Of a stretch of 64,000 bases of DNA, positions 54,081 through 63,371 are shown in pieces. A model generated the notes under the pieces. It was given only the letters and a program-made list of their open reading frames with translations. It was not told the origin of the DNA and did no database searches. The stretch spans positions 364,076-428,075 of the forward strand of contig JADJAK010000005.1 in NCBI GenBank assembly GCA_016704275.1, read 5' to 3'. Position 1 is the stretch's first letter, and each line of letters begins with the position of its first letter. The position numbers were made by a program, and so were the translations under genes. This DNA comes from Gemmatimonadota bacterium. Lineage in GTDB: Bacteria > Gemmatimonadota > Gemmatimonadetes > Gemmatimonadales > GWC2-71-9.

Positions 54081-54785
54081 ATGGACTTGTGTGCTGAGTT
54101 GACTCTTCAGGTCATCAGGTTTGTTCAGCAGCCGAGGGACCCGCCGTCCTCCCCTCGGGAGTGGGTGTTCGTCCCGGAAGGGCGACGTGCCGGCTGGCCG
54201 ATGGCGCGCACTTTACTTGCCGAGGCTCGGAAACCGCTCATGGTCGCCCCACTCGCCGAACCCGGCATGATCGGGTCGTGGGGTATTCACGCACTCAAGG
54301 ACGACCACCTTGCTCGCGCCAGACACGGTCTCGCGAACCAACTGCAGTGCCTCATCGAGGCTGCGACGCATTTTGGTTGGACGCCGACCGACGTCATTCT
54401 CTTTGAGACGGAGGCCGACCAATTGGAGCTTCCGGTGGCCGAGTTGGAACGCTGGCTGAAGGAGTATGCGCTCCCCGTTGGCTGGACGGTTGGCGAGGGC
54501 CCGGACAAAGACCGACCCGGCCGCCTGCTTATCCGGCGGTCAGTCGGAGACTGGTCGCGAGGCTTGGTCTGCCACTCACGGGTAGTCCGCCACAGAACAA
54601 GCGTTTACTGCGGTCGGGCCCAGACGCCTCGGCCCACGCGCCGTAGCACTACGAAGGCCCGCGCGCGCCTTGGCACGCCCTCCGCAGCATCGCACGCCGT
54701 GAGGCGTCACTGTCTTCAGGTGATACCTGGCTGTCATCGAAGGGACATTGCGTCGCAATGCCAGGAACGTAGCGTCATTCGTTGA
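54081..54785 (+). CDS. Hypothetical protein, end uncertain
   Basis: ATG 54081. The first ~165 residues look like a real soluble protein (WVFVPEGRRAGWPMARTLLAE, GMIGSWGIHALKDDHLARARHGL, DVILFETEADQLELPV). The frame then reads through the attC-like repeat 54596-54660 and becomes Arg-rich without protein character, so a shift near 54545 ending at TAG 54586-54588 or so is likely. No family recognised. Confidence 0.45.
   Translation: MDLCAELTLQVIRFVQQPRDPPSSPREWVFVPEGRRAGWPMARTLLAEARKPLMVAPLAEPGMIGSWGIHALKDDHLARARHGLANQLQCLIEAATHFGWTPTDVILFETEADQLELPVAELERWLKEYALPVGWTVGEGPDKDRPGRLLIRRSVGDWSRGLVCHSRVVRHRTSVYCGRAQTPRPTRRSTTKARARLGTPSAASHAVRRHCLQVIPGCHRRDIASQCQERSVIR
54596..54660. repeat. attC-like short repeat, longer homologous copy
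   Basis: AACAAGCGTTTACTGCGGTC followed by about 45 nt that match 60701-60765 with a few changes and indels (shared CGGC-ACGCGCC-TAGC). It overlaps the end of the hypothetical gene. Confidence 0.5.
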
Positions 54786-54910
54786 CGTGCCCATGGTGTT
54801 CCGGTGCTCACTGTGGGTTGTGTCTTCTGGATGGTGGCTCACGTAGCGATCACACGGACGCTAGTTCCAGTCGTCCTATGCTCACGCACTTCCACCGGGT
54901 AGGGGAGACA

Positions 54911-56135
54911 ATGCCCAGCGCCCGCCAGTCCCGTGACGATGGCGTTCACCCTGCTCTCCTCGGGCGGGCTCGTGCAAGGCCGCTGCGCAGTCCGTACGCG
55001 ACAGTGCCGGCGTGCGCATTGTGGAGAACACCGCCCCTCTGCTGAGCGGCACACGCAGTATGCAGCTCTCGAAGGCTCCGATTCTCTCCTTCATGCCTGA
55101 TGGTCGCCCGGACTATGACTTCGGCGGGGTGGCCAGCGTCCTTCGGCTCAAGGATGGGCGGATCATCGTGGCGGCAAAGCAGGCTCCAGAATTCCGGCTT
55201 TTTGATGCCCGGAAAACTCCTGCATGCGCTCGCCGAGAGCGGGACCCGCACGCGGTGGGCGGCGACGATCACGGGCTCGCGCTGCTGAGCGGCGATACCA
55301 TCGCAGTCCGTCACTTCGACTACACGGGACGGATCGCCATCACGGGCGACTCGCTCCGCCAGCTCGCGACCCACCGGCAACAACGCGACAGGGTGGCTTC
55401 AACGTCGGCACGCTCAGCAATGGCGGCGGTGCATTCTTCATGCTGCCAAGGCCGAAGCCTCACCCGGCCGGAACGCAGTTCGTTGACTCCACCGCCCTCA
55501 TGCTGGTGGACCGCGATGGTGCCGTGATCCGAGACCTCGGTCCCATGCCGTACATCACGTTCGAGACAGTCGACAGCAGCCCCTTTGCGGTGTGGCTCAG
55601 TCCGATCAGCGCGGTGTGTGCCGGATCGGGGCGCTTCTACCATGGGTTCGGCACCGAGTACGCGTTTCGCGCCTACTCGGAACGCGGTCAGTTGGAAGCG
55701 ATCGTCCGAAGGTCGTGGAAGCCGACGGCCGTGACCGACAGCGATTGGGAGCGCTGGGTCGTCGAGTGGAGCAGGATCTGGGTGACGACCCGCGGCGCCG
55801 ACTCGCTCAAGAGAGTTCAGCGGGTGCGCGAGCAGCCGTGGGCCGACGCGCTGCCGGCCTTCGCTCAGTGTCTGGTCGCCCGAGACGGGAATCTGTGGGT
55901 CCGGGAGGCGCATCTCGATGACGCGATCAGCGCCGGCTCATTCGTGGATGACCCCATCGTTCCGACCAAGTGGTCGGTGTTCAACCCGGCAGGGAGATGG
56001 ATCAGCGACGTCACCATGCCGACGGCCTTCCAGCCGATCGATATCGGGTCAGACTACGTGGCAGGACGGATGAAGTTCGGAACAGCGAAGCGGACGGTGG
56101 TGATCTACGGACTTAGTGGTCCCGCAGGGCAGTAA
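54911..56135 (+). pseudogene. Six-bladed beta-propeller protein, frameshifted
   Basis: Start unclear (ATG 54911 in one frame, TMAFTLLSSGGLVQ signal-like in another). Body: VRDSAGVRIVENTAPLLSG, GGVASVLRLKDGRIIVAAKQ, a broken signature near 55215 (LLHALAESGTxxGxVGG), then after shifts DSTALMLVDRDGAVIRDLG, YHGFGTEYAFRAYSERG and FQPIDIGSDYVAGRM to 56135. At least three shifts. Paralogue of 51992-53067. Confidence 0.62.
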
Positions 56136-56165
56136 ACCGCGACCAACATTCCTCGAGGAGGCAGC

Positions 56166-56818
56166 ATGGCCGATGTCCACTTCACGGGGGGAGCACAGCG
56201 AGTGCTCTCCCAGGCCGGCCGCGAGCGGCCGAGCTTCGACACGGTATCATCGGGACCGAGCACGTGTTGCTGGCCCTCTTGGACGTTCCGGAGGCCGATC
56301 TTGTCACCACATTCAGTCGTGTAGGTATGGAGCCTGGCCAGGTGCGCAGTACGACGCTGACCATGCTCGGCCTCTCGCCCCAAGAGCAGTCCGCCGATCG
56401 TACCCTGGCAGTCGAGGACGTACCGGAACTGCCGCACACCCATCGGATCAATGACGTGATCGAATGCGCGATCGTGGAAGCACGGGATCTCAATACGGCC
56501 TCAGTGACAGCGACCTGCCTCCTGTTGGGTCTGCTGCGAGAACGACACGGGGTCGCCGCCGAAGCGCTCGCCCGCCACGGGATCACGATCGAGATGGTGC
56601 GGGAGGCTGTTAAGGCCCAGGAGGGAGGTCGCCCGAGGCGGGGGGCCGGGTGTTTGAGAAGGGGGGGGGGCTTGGGCCGGGGGGGGGGGGTGGGGGGGCG
56701 GGGGGGGGGACCGAGGCTCCCTCCTTCAGGGGCCGACCTCGCCCCTGGGGGCGCCGCGCCCGCTCGTGAACCGGGCGCGACAGGCGCCGAAGCATCCGAC
56801 GTTGGCAGGTGCACATAA
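56166..56818 (+). pseudogene. Clp N-domain-like protein, frameshifted, running into low-complexity G-rich DNA
   Basis: ATG 56166: ADVHFTGGAQRVLSQAGRE; a one-base shift near 56230 joins AELRHGIIGTEHVLLALLDVPEADLV, the Clp N-domain signature. It continues LPHTHRINDVIECAIVEARDLN and LGLLRERHGVAAEALARHGI, a second Clp repeat. After about 56620 it enters runs of G and no longer looks protein-like. Possible partner of the intact Clp N-domain gene just downstream. Confidence 0.6.
56636..56712. repeat. G-run low-complexity tract
   Basis: Repeated runs of six to eleven G separated by C or T. Similar tracts lie at 60750-60800 and 60950-60975. Could be G-quadruplex-prone DNA or an assembly/sequencing artefact. 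Confidence 0.7.
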
Positions 56819-56844
56819 ATCTCTGAAAGCGCTAGGGGGTTCCC

Positions 56845-57435
56845 TTGGACGGATTCAACTTCACCGACCGTGTTCGGCATGGACTCCAGTATGCCCGTGA
56901 GGAGGCAGGCCTCCTCGGCCACGAGTACGTCGGCCCCGAGCACCTGCTGCTCGGCCTGCTCCGCGTCGGCGGCCGCGGCCTGGCGGCGCTCGAGGCCCTC
57001 CCGGTCTCGATTCCTGACCTTCGGACCAACCTGCTGGCAGGGCTGACGCCTGGTCGAAGCGTCATCGCCGACACCGAGTTGCCCTACACCTCGCGCGCCA
57101 AGAAATCGTTGGAACTCGCGATGGTCGAGGCCCGTGAACTCGGATATACCTACATCGGCACCGAGCACCTCCTCCTCGGCCTTCTCCGCGAAGAGAAGGG
57201 GATCGCCGCCCAAACGCTGCTCGCCGCCGGCGTCACACCCGCGATCCTTCGGGCCGAGGTGGTGCGCTCGCGCGGGAGCTCGGCGGGTGCACACCCCCGC
57301 GGTGCAGCGAGGGCGCAATCCGGTGCCATCGCGGTGACCGTTGTCATCGAGCATGCTGATGGTCGAATGGTCGCCGCCAAGTTCGCCAATAGGGACAGCG
57401 CGATCAGCTACCTGGCTGGGTCCGCCGAGGGCTGA
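56845..57435 (+). CDS. Clp N-terminal (double Clp repeat) domain protein
   Basis: 196 residues, starting at TTG 56845 (MDGFNFTDRVRHGLQYAREEAG). Two Clp repeat modules: GHEYVGPEHLLLGLLR and GYTYIGTEHLLLGLLREEKGIAAQTLL, each the substrate/adaptor-binding fold of ClpA/ClpC N-domains, but no AAA+ ATPase. It ends AITVVIEHADGRMVAAKFANRDSAISYL. It may act as an adaptor or competitor for Clp substrates. The broken copy at 45892-46474 is a close duplicate. Confidence 0.8.
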   Translation: MDGFNFTDRVRHGLQYAREEAGLLGHEYVGPEHLLLGLLRVGGRGLAALEALPVSIPDLRTNLLAGLTPGRSVIADTELPYTSRAKKSLELAMVEARELGYTYIGTEHLLLGLLREEKGIAAQTLLAAGVTPAILRAEVVRSRGSSAGAHPRGAARAQSGAIAVTVVIEHADGRMVAAKFANRDSAISYLAGSAEG

Positions 57436-57475
57436 CATCAGTCACTCTTGCCCCCTGTGACCACTGCCCACATCC

Positions 57476-60163
57476 TTGGGAAGCCCACGCGAAGCATGCC
57501 TTTCACCTGTTGAGCGGGATCTGACCATCCATCCAGCCATCACGCGATCCGCCCTGGTCGCCATCCTGACGATGGCGCCGGCGCACGTGCTCGTCGCACA
57601 ATCGCCGCCCAAGTCCACCCGCGCCTCGCGACTCACGGGCCAGGCACCACAGATCGATGGCCTGCTCGACGATGCCGCCTGGGCCGGAGCGACGGTCATT
57701 TCGGATTTCGTGCAGCGGGACCCCGACGAGGGCAAGGCGCCGAGCGTGGGGACCCAGGTCCGCATCCTCTATGACGACGACGCGCTCGACATCGCTGCGC
57801 GGATGCACCTGCCGGACGCCCACGCGATTCGCCGTTCGATTAGTCGGCGCGACTCCGAGAGCGACGCCGAAGTCTTCACGGTGTCGCTCGACCCGTACCA
57901 CGACCGCCAGACCGGGTACTCCTTCTCGGTCAACTCCGGCGGCGTGCGCGGCGACTGGTACCACCCGCAGGACCAGGAGGGTGGGCGCGAAGCGCAGTAC
58001 GAGCCGGTCTGGAGCGCCCACGCTCGGGTGGACGACCAGGGGTGGTCTGCCGAGATGCGGATCCCGTTTTCACAGTTGCGCTTCAACCAGGGTGATAATC
58101 AGATCTGGGGGCTGCAGCTCACGCGGAACATGCCCGACAAGAACGAGAAGAACAGCTGGGTCCTGATCCCCCGGAACGTGGCAGGGTTCTTCTCGAAGTT
58201 CGGGCAGCTCGAGGGGATCAGCGGGATTCCCGTGGCACGGCGCCTGGAGCTGCTCCCCTACGTCACCGGCGGGCTGACATACCGCGCCAATGTGAACCCC
58301 CGGAATCCCTTCGAGGAGAAGGCATCCGGGCGCGTGGGGGGCGATCTCAAGATGGGGCTGGGTCCCAACCTGACACTGAATGCCACCGTGCTCCCCGACT
58401 TCGGTCAGGTCGAGGCCGATCCGGCGGACGTGAATCTCTCCGCCTTCGAGACGGTCTTCACCGAGCGGCGACCGTTCTTCACCGAAGGGGCGGAGGCGCT
58501 CACCGGGCTGGCCCAGAACTTCATCAACCGGCCAGTCTATTTCTACAGTCGCCGCATCGGCGCACCGCCGCGAGGAACGACCAGCGGCGACTTCGTCGAT
58601 CAGCCGAGCAACACCACCATTCTCTCGGCCGCGAAGGTCACTGGGCGGCTCACACCGGGGCTCTCGATCGGCATGCTCGCGGCAGTGACACCGACGGAAC
58701 AGGCGCGCTCCTACGATTCCCTCCCCGAGCGCTCCGATGCCGTCGCCGTCGAACCGGCGAGTGCGTTTGCCGTGGTCCGGATGCAGCAGGACTTCGGGAA
58801 GCAGCAGTCGAATGCCGGGATCAATCTCACCCACGCGCATCATTTCGTCGACGAACGCGGTGGCCTGCAGGACATCCTCGCTCGCGACGCCTTCAGCGGT
58901 GGCCTCGACTTCAAGCTCCGGACCCAGCAAGGGAAGTACGAGCTCACGGGCTTTCTCGGGGGCAGCTACGTCCAGGGCGATTCGACCGCCATCGCGCGGT
59001 TGCAGCGCGGCAGCGCGCACTTCTTCCAGCGGCCGGACCAGGATCACATCCGGTACACCCCGGGTCGCACCTCGCTCAGTGGCTATACCGCCTCGCTCCG
59101 TCACGACAAGAACGCGGGCTATTCGTTCTGGGGCATCCAGCTACTCGCCCGATCACCCGGCTTCGAGATCAACGATCTGGGGCGGATGCAGACGGCCGAC
59201 GACATCGATTTCAACGCGGATTTCGGCGTGCGCAATGCCAGGCCGAAGAAGGCATACCGCTTTTACATGCTCAATCTGGCCACGCGGTCGGGATGGAACT
59301 TCGGCGGGGTGCGCCAGTACTCCAACGCCAGCCTCAGCTCCAACCTCACCTTCAACAATTTCACGCGGGCCTCCCTCAACCTCTCCTACAGTCTCCGCTC
59401 CACGAGCGATGTGCTCACCCGCGGCGGTCCGCTGATGGGAACCCCCAACTCGTGGAGTATCACGAGCGGCTTCAATAGCCGTCCGAACATTCCGGTGACC
59501 TGGAGCGTGAACCTTGGCCACACCGACGACGAACTCGGTGGCTGGTCGTGGAGCGCGCGCTCGACGTTGTCGGTGCGGCCTGGCGCGCGCTGGCAGGCGT
59601 CCGTCGACCCGACCTACACGAGCTCCATGGACACCCGGCAGTACGTCACCACCAGGAGCGGCGGCTCGGCGGCGACCTTCGGCAGCCGCTACACCTTCGC
59701 GACCGTCGAGCGGAGCCAACTCTCGGCGCGGTTCCGGCTCAACTACGCCATCACCGCCAACTTCACCGTCGAGGCGTACGCCGAGCCCTTCGCGGCGAGC
59801 GGCAAGTACTCGACGTTTGGCGAGCTCGCTGCACCAAGGAGCCGACTGCTTCGGGAGTATGGTGCGGCAGGATCCGGGACGGGGATTGTCCGCAATCCGG
59901 ACAGCTCGTATACCGTGACGGATGGCGCGCAGAGCTTCGCCCTCCCGAATCTCGATTTCAACCGGCTCTCCTTCCGCTCGAACCTGGTGCTTCGCTGGGA
60001 GTGGCAACCGGGGAGCACGGCGTTTGTCATCTGGCAGAACAACCGCCAGCAGTTCACCCCCTACGGCACGGTGGTCAGTGCGGGACGGCTGTTTGATGCG
60101 ATCGGCGCGGACGGAGACAACTTCCTGGCGCTGAAGGTGAGTTACTGGCTTGGGGTGAAGTAG
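57476..60163 (+). CDS. Outer-membrane DUF5916 protein with N-terminal carbohydrate-binding-like domain
   Basis: About 895 residues (start uncertain; TTG 57476 used, real start may be nearer the signal LVAILTMAPAHVLVAQ). After the signal, IDGLLDDAAWAGATVISDFVQRDPDEGKAPS opens a CBM9/DOMON-like domain; then DUF5916 blocks FTVSLDPYHDRQTGYSFSVNSGGVRGDWYH and VFTERRPFFTEGAEAL. The C-terminal half is a run of alternating beta strands ending WQPGSTAFVIWQNN, consistent with an outer-membrane barrel. Intact over 2.7 kb. Confidence 0.8.
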   Translation: MGSPREACLSPVERDLTIHPAITRSALVAILTMAPAHVLVAQSPPKSTRASRLTGQAPQIDGLLDDAAWAGATVISDFVQRDPDEGKAPSVGTQVRILYDDDALDIAARMHLPDAHAIRRSISRRDSESDAEVFTVSLDPYHDRQTGYSFSVNSGGVRGDWYHPQDQEGGREAQYEPVWSAHARVDDQGWSAEMRIPFSQLRFNQGDNQIWGLQLTRNMPDKNEKNSWVLIPRNVAGFFSKFGQLEGISGIPVARRLELLPYVTGGLTYRANVNPRNPFEEKASGRVGGDLKMGLGPNLTLNATVLPDFGQVEADPADVNLSAFETVFTERRPFFTEGAEALTGLAQNFINRPVYFYSRRIGAPPRGTTSGDFVDQPSNTTILSAAKVTGRLTPGLSIGMLAAVTPTEQARSYDSLPERSDAVAVEPASAFAVVRMQQDFGKQQSNAGINLTHAHHFVDERGGLQDILARDAFSGGLDFKLRTQQGKYELTGFLGGSYVQGDSTAIARLQRGSAHFFQRPDQDHIRYTPGRTSLSGYTASLRHDKNAGYSFWGIQLLARSPGFEINDLGRMQTADDIDFNADFGVRNARPKKAYRFYMLNLATRSGWNFGGVRQYSNASLSSNLTFNNFTRASLNLSYSLRSTSDVLTRGGPLMGTPNSWSITSGFNSRPNIPVTWSVNLGHTDDELGGWSWSARSTLSVRPGARWQASVDPTYTSSMDTRQYVTTRSGGSAATFGSRYTFATVERSQLSARFRLNYAITANFTVEAYAEPFAASGKYSTFGELAAPRSRLLREYGAAGSGTGIVRNPDSSYTVTDGAQSFALPNLDFNRLSFRSNLVLRWEWQPGSTAFVIWQNNRQQFTPYGTVVSAGRLFDAIGADGDNFLALKVSYWLGVK

Positions 60164-60237
60164 CGAAGGTACACGGTGGCCGCGATGGGCCCCGCCGCGG
60201 AACCGCACGCCGTCAGGGTGCCATCACGAGGTATCCA

Positions 60238-60702
60238 ATGAGCACTTCCCGACGCCTTCGCGCAGTGTTCCAGCTCGCCCTGATCTCCGCGGCCTGCTGG
60301 GGGCTCGTCGGAGTGGTCCTCAACCTGATTGGGGCCATTGCCTCTGGCCGGGGAGTGGGCGCCTGGTCGCCGATGCCGGTCTTCGGCCTCTTCGGCTTCT
60401 ATGGCTTGATCGCGGGGGCGGCGTTCGGTGTCGTCCTTGGCCTCTGGCGACCCGACCCCAACGGCGCGGAGCTCCGGGCACGACGTGCCATCGGATTCGG
60501 CGGGATTGGCGGCGCGCTGGTCTTTCTCCTCGTGGCGGTTGTTGCCAGACGATCGATGCCGGGCATCTCGGTCGGCGACCTCGCCATTGGCGCAGCGCTG
60601 TTTTCCGTCATTGGCGGTGTGACAGGACTTGGTATCCAACGGGTCGCGAGACGCGGGGCGCTACCGGCCGGCACTGACACCCCAAAGTCGATTGCACCCT
60701 AA
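60238..60702 (+). CDS. Small polytopic membrane protein of unknown function
   Basis: 154 residues with three or four TM helices (LALISAACWGLVGVVLNLIGAI, VFGLFGFYGLIAGAAFGVVLGL, GIGGALVFLLVAVVA, AIGAALFSVIGGVTGLGI) and Arg-rich loops. Its stop codon TAA falls inside an attC-like repeat. No family recognised. Confidence 0.6.
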   Translation: MSTSRRLRAVFQLALISAACWGLVGVVLNLIGAIASGRGVGAWSPMPVFGLFGFYGLIAGAAFGVVLGLWRPDPNGAELRARRAIGFGGIGGALVFLLVAVVARRSMPGISVGDLAIGAALFSVIGGVTGLGIQRVARRGALPAGTDTPKSIAP

Positions 60703-60766
60703 CAGGCGTTTGCTGCGGTAGGGGCCTGGCGGTCCGGCACGCGCCCAGTAGCCTTTGCGGGGGGGG
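60698..60766. repeat. attC-like short repeat, copy homologous to 54596-54660
   Basis: CCTAACAGGCGTTTGCTGCGG then TAGGGGCC, with CCCTA/TAGGG bracketing the core. The gene stop codon lies in the R''-like box. The following 40 nt match the copy at 54596. Confidence 0.5.
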
Positions 60767-61336
60767 GGCCGCCGGCGCGCGGGCCGGGGGTGCGCGCGGC
60801 CCCGCCCCGGGCCCCGGGAGGAGCCTCTCCTTCAGTCGCCTGCAGCTCTCCCCTTGTCGCGAGGGTCGGGTGGGGCGTCCCCTCGGACTCGCGGCCTTCG
60901 CGTTGGTCCGAACCGGGGTAGGCAGGCGACGCATTGCGGGGCGGCGCCGGCCGGGCGCGGGGGGGGGGCCACTCTACGCGCCCGGAGCCCGGCCAGGGGC
61001 CTGCCCCTTGGCCTTGAAGGCTTCCGGGGGGGTGCAGGAGCACTCCACGAGTCGGCAACGGCCCGCGCCCGGGCTGGTGCTGGGGGGGGACTCGCCATCC
61101 TGTCGGTCGGCGCTGGTGTCGTGCTCGCGATTTCGGAAGGCGGCGTGTGGTGGGCTGCTCCGCTGGCGGCGGCCCTCGAAGGCGTACTGTTGTATGGTGG
61201 GACGCTCGCCGTGATGAAACGACTCAACCGGAAGCGGGCAGCTGAACTCGCCGCGAGCGGTGAGATCTGGCCGGTGGTGGAATCGGGGAGCGGCTGGACA
61301 AGTGTTGCACCGAACCGCGGCAGTGTCGCGCCCTAA
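60755..61336 (+). CDS. Possible small membrane protein in G-rich DNA, N-terminus unreliable
   Basis: An open frame whose first ~105 codons are Gly/Arg/Pro-rich translation of G-run DNA and are probably not real. The C-terminal ~85 residues look genuine: two hydrophobic stretches (LAILSVGAGVVLAI and WWAAPLAAALEGVLLYGGTLAVM) and a basic tail (KRLNRKRAAELAA). If real, the gene starts around 61040. Function unknown. Confidence 0.35.
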   Translation: MRGGGRRRAGRGCARPRPGPREEPLLQSPAALPLSRGSGGASPRTRGLRVGPNRGRQATHCGAAPAGRGGGATLRARSPARGLPLGLEGFRGGAGALHESATARARAGAGGGLAILSVGAGVVLAISEGGVWWAAPLAAALEGVLLYGGTLAVMKRLNRKRAAELAASGEIWPVVESGSGWTSVAPNRGSVAP

Positions 61337-61394
61337 GAAGCCCCCTGCCGCCGAAACGCACGTCGTTCGATCACCATTCGAGGGGGAGAATCCC

Positions 61395-62438
61395 ATGATC
61401 CAGCTTCGCCTCCCGTCAGCCTCGTCCTCGCCCTTGGCGCTCGTCCTGTACCAGGAGTGCTCCAAAGGTTGATCAAGTGTCCCACCGTCTCGTGGTCGAG
61501 CACGGTCGCAAGCGCCGATGATGGCCTGTTGTTCCGGCCGGCAGACATGGTCATGCTGCCCTCTGGGCAACTTGCCGTTCTTGCCCTCCTCGATCATGGT
61601 GATCGACCCTCCACTGGCGCCCTAGTGCGGCGGATCGGGGAACCGGGGAAGGGGCCAGGTCAGTTGCTCACCCCGCTCGGCCTTCAGCTCGTCGGTGACA
61701 CGCTGCTCACCCTGAACGTCGGGAATGGCCGCACGAGCGTTCCCTCGACGATGGAAAGGGCCCTGGGCTCGAGCCCGGCTCCAGATGGATCGGACTGGGG
61801 CGAGTCGCCATGAATCCCGACGGCGGCATCCTGGCTCCGACCGCAGGCGCCGAGGGGACGCTCCTCCGGGTTCTGACGCCGTCAGGAGCGGTGGCGCATA
61901 CCATTAGTGAGCCCCTGGCGGCATTCAACCGCGAGTACGACCTCGGCACGTTCCGGCAGCTGGCTGCGCAGTCCAAAGTGCCAACCTACTACGCCAATGA
62001 TGTCCTGCGGCAATGACCGCGGACTCGCTCTACTGGCTGGCCTTCGCATCTGTTCCGGAACTCGCAGTCTACGAACGCACCGGCAAACGGAAGGCGGTGG
62101 TGCGCCTGGCGGATTCTGCCGCCGCGCCCATTCTCGAGGAGTATCGAAGGCGGAATCAGGAGGAGTCGCAGCCTCCCCGGTTTCACCCGTTGCTCTACTT
62201 CGCAGATGTCTGAGTTGCCGGCGGCATGGCGTGGGCACTGCTCAGGAACCCGCCCGACGCCGATGCGCGTGTCCTCGTCGCTGATTCCAGTGGCAGAGTC
62301 TTTGCGGATCTGGTCTTCGCCGGAGCTAAGGACGTGTGGCGGATTGCCCCCGATCTCTCGCGGGGCAGGATCTATCTCAGTGCGGCATCGGCTTCTGAGG
62401 TTTACAGCGCCGTGCTGCCAAAGGCGCTGGTCAGATAG
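61395..62438 (+). pseudogene. Six-bladed beta-propeller protein, frameshifted
   Basis: ATG 61395 behind GGGGGAGAA opens a signal-like peptide (MIQLRLPSASSSPLALVL). Pieces in several frames: DDGLLFRPADMVMLPSGQLAVLALLDHG, signature RRIGEPGKGPGQL, GAEGTLLRVLTPSGAVAHTIS, LYWLAFASVPELAVYERTG, and DARVLVADSSGRVFADLVF and RIYLSAASASEVYSAV to 62438. At least four shifts. A family member of the same type as 39904-41046. Confidence 0.6.
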
Positions 62439-62561
62439 TTTCCAGCCAGCGGGCCACGTCGGAGCAGCCCCGAGTGGCATATCGTCCCCTGTGCAGCGTA
62501 GCCGTTGACCCAGTTCTCCGGAGCCCTCGTCTACTCTGCTACCATCGTTGGAGGACGCCTC

Positions 62562-63371
62562 ATGCCCGCCACGCGAACCCCACTCGCGGCCGGTGTCACA
62601 ATCGGGTTGATGCTCCTGGCAACCGTCAGCGACGCCGCGTCCTGCCAGGCCGTCCCCGAGCGTGGCATCCACATTGTCCGGCGGGGTGCCGCGCCCGCGC
62701 CGCCGGCGCCACCCCCGCCAGGGCCCCCGCCGCCAGGAATGTCACCAGCCGCTCCGCCGGTGGCACGGGTGCAGGCGCGATCGTCGGACACGATGTTTCT
62801 CGATCGCTTTGAACGCATCGGAGATACGTTGAGGGGACGATTGGACAATCTGCCGGAGGGCGCCCACACTGACTATCGCCTGATACTGGGCCCGCGCAAC
62901 ACGGTGCGCTTTTTCGAGTCTACTACGTACGCGCCTAATGACCCCGAGCCCGGCTCTCGCTTTCGGTGGAGGCGGATTGCCGTAGCGCGCGACTCGATGA
63001 TCGTGACATCCGCGGCGGGGGTTCAACGTGTCGCGGCAAGCGCAGAGGTCCTGCCGATGTTCCCCAATGCCTTGGCCCTGAAGGAGCTGCTCACGCGTCG
63101 GGCGGTATCCAATGGCGGGACGGCCGACGCACCGGTTTTCTGGCTGACGAGTGGCAGGACGTTCCCATCCACCGTACGCCGGGGAGGCAGCGACTCGCTC
63201 ATAGTTGCCGTGTTCGGTACCCCCCTGCGGGTGCGCGTGGATTCTGTGGGCCGGATTCTCGGCGGGGTCTCGGTGGGGCCGATCAGTGACGAGGTATGGG
63301 TCCGCGCAGGCCCCGACGACAAGATGGGCTTGATCAAGTCGCGACCGGATACCGCGCTGCGACCACAATGA
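62562..63371 (+). CDS. Secreted protein with proline-rich linker, unknown function
   Basis: 269 residues. GGAGG lies eight bases before ATG 62562. Signal (LAAGVTIGLMLLATVSDAASCQA) then a proline/alanine linker (APAPPAPPPPGPPPPGM, about 47-64) and a beta-rich domain (SSDTMFLDRFERIGDTLRGRLD, RLILGPRNTVRFFESTTYAP). Its stop overlaps the ATG of the next gene, so the pair is co-translated. No family recognised. Confidence 0.65.
   Translation: MPATRTPLAAGVTIGLMLLATVSDAASCQAVPERGIHIVRRGAAPAPPAPPPPGPPPPGMSPAAPPVARVQARSSDTMFLDRFERIGDTLRGRLDNLPEGAHTDYRLILGPRNTVRFFESTTYAPNDPEPGSRFRWRRIAVARDSMIVTSAAGVQRVAASAEVLPMFPNALALKELLTRRAVSNGGTADAPVFWLTSGRTFPSTVRRGGSDSLIVAVFGTPLRVRVDSVGRILGGVSVGPISDEVWVRAGPDDKMGLIKSRPDTALRPQ

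Noticed and set aside
60698..60766. Complete integron attC site
   Set aside because: Only the R''-side motif is convincing; no GTTRRRY partner with a complementary arm within about 150 nt.
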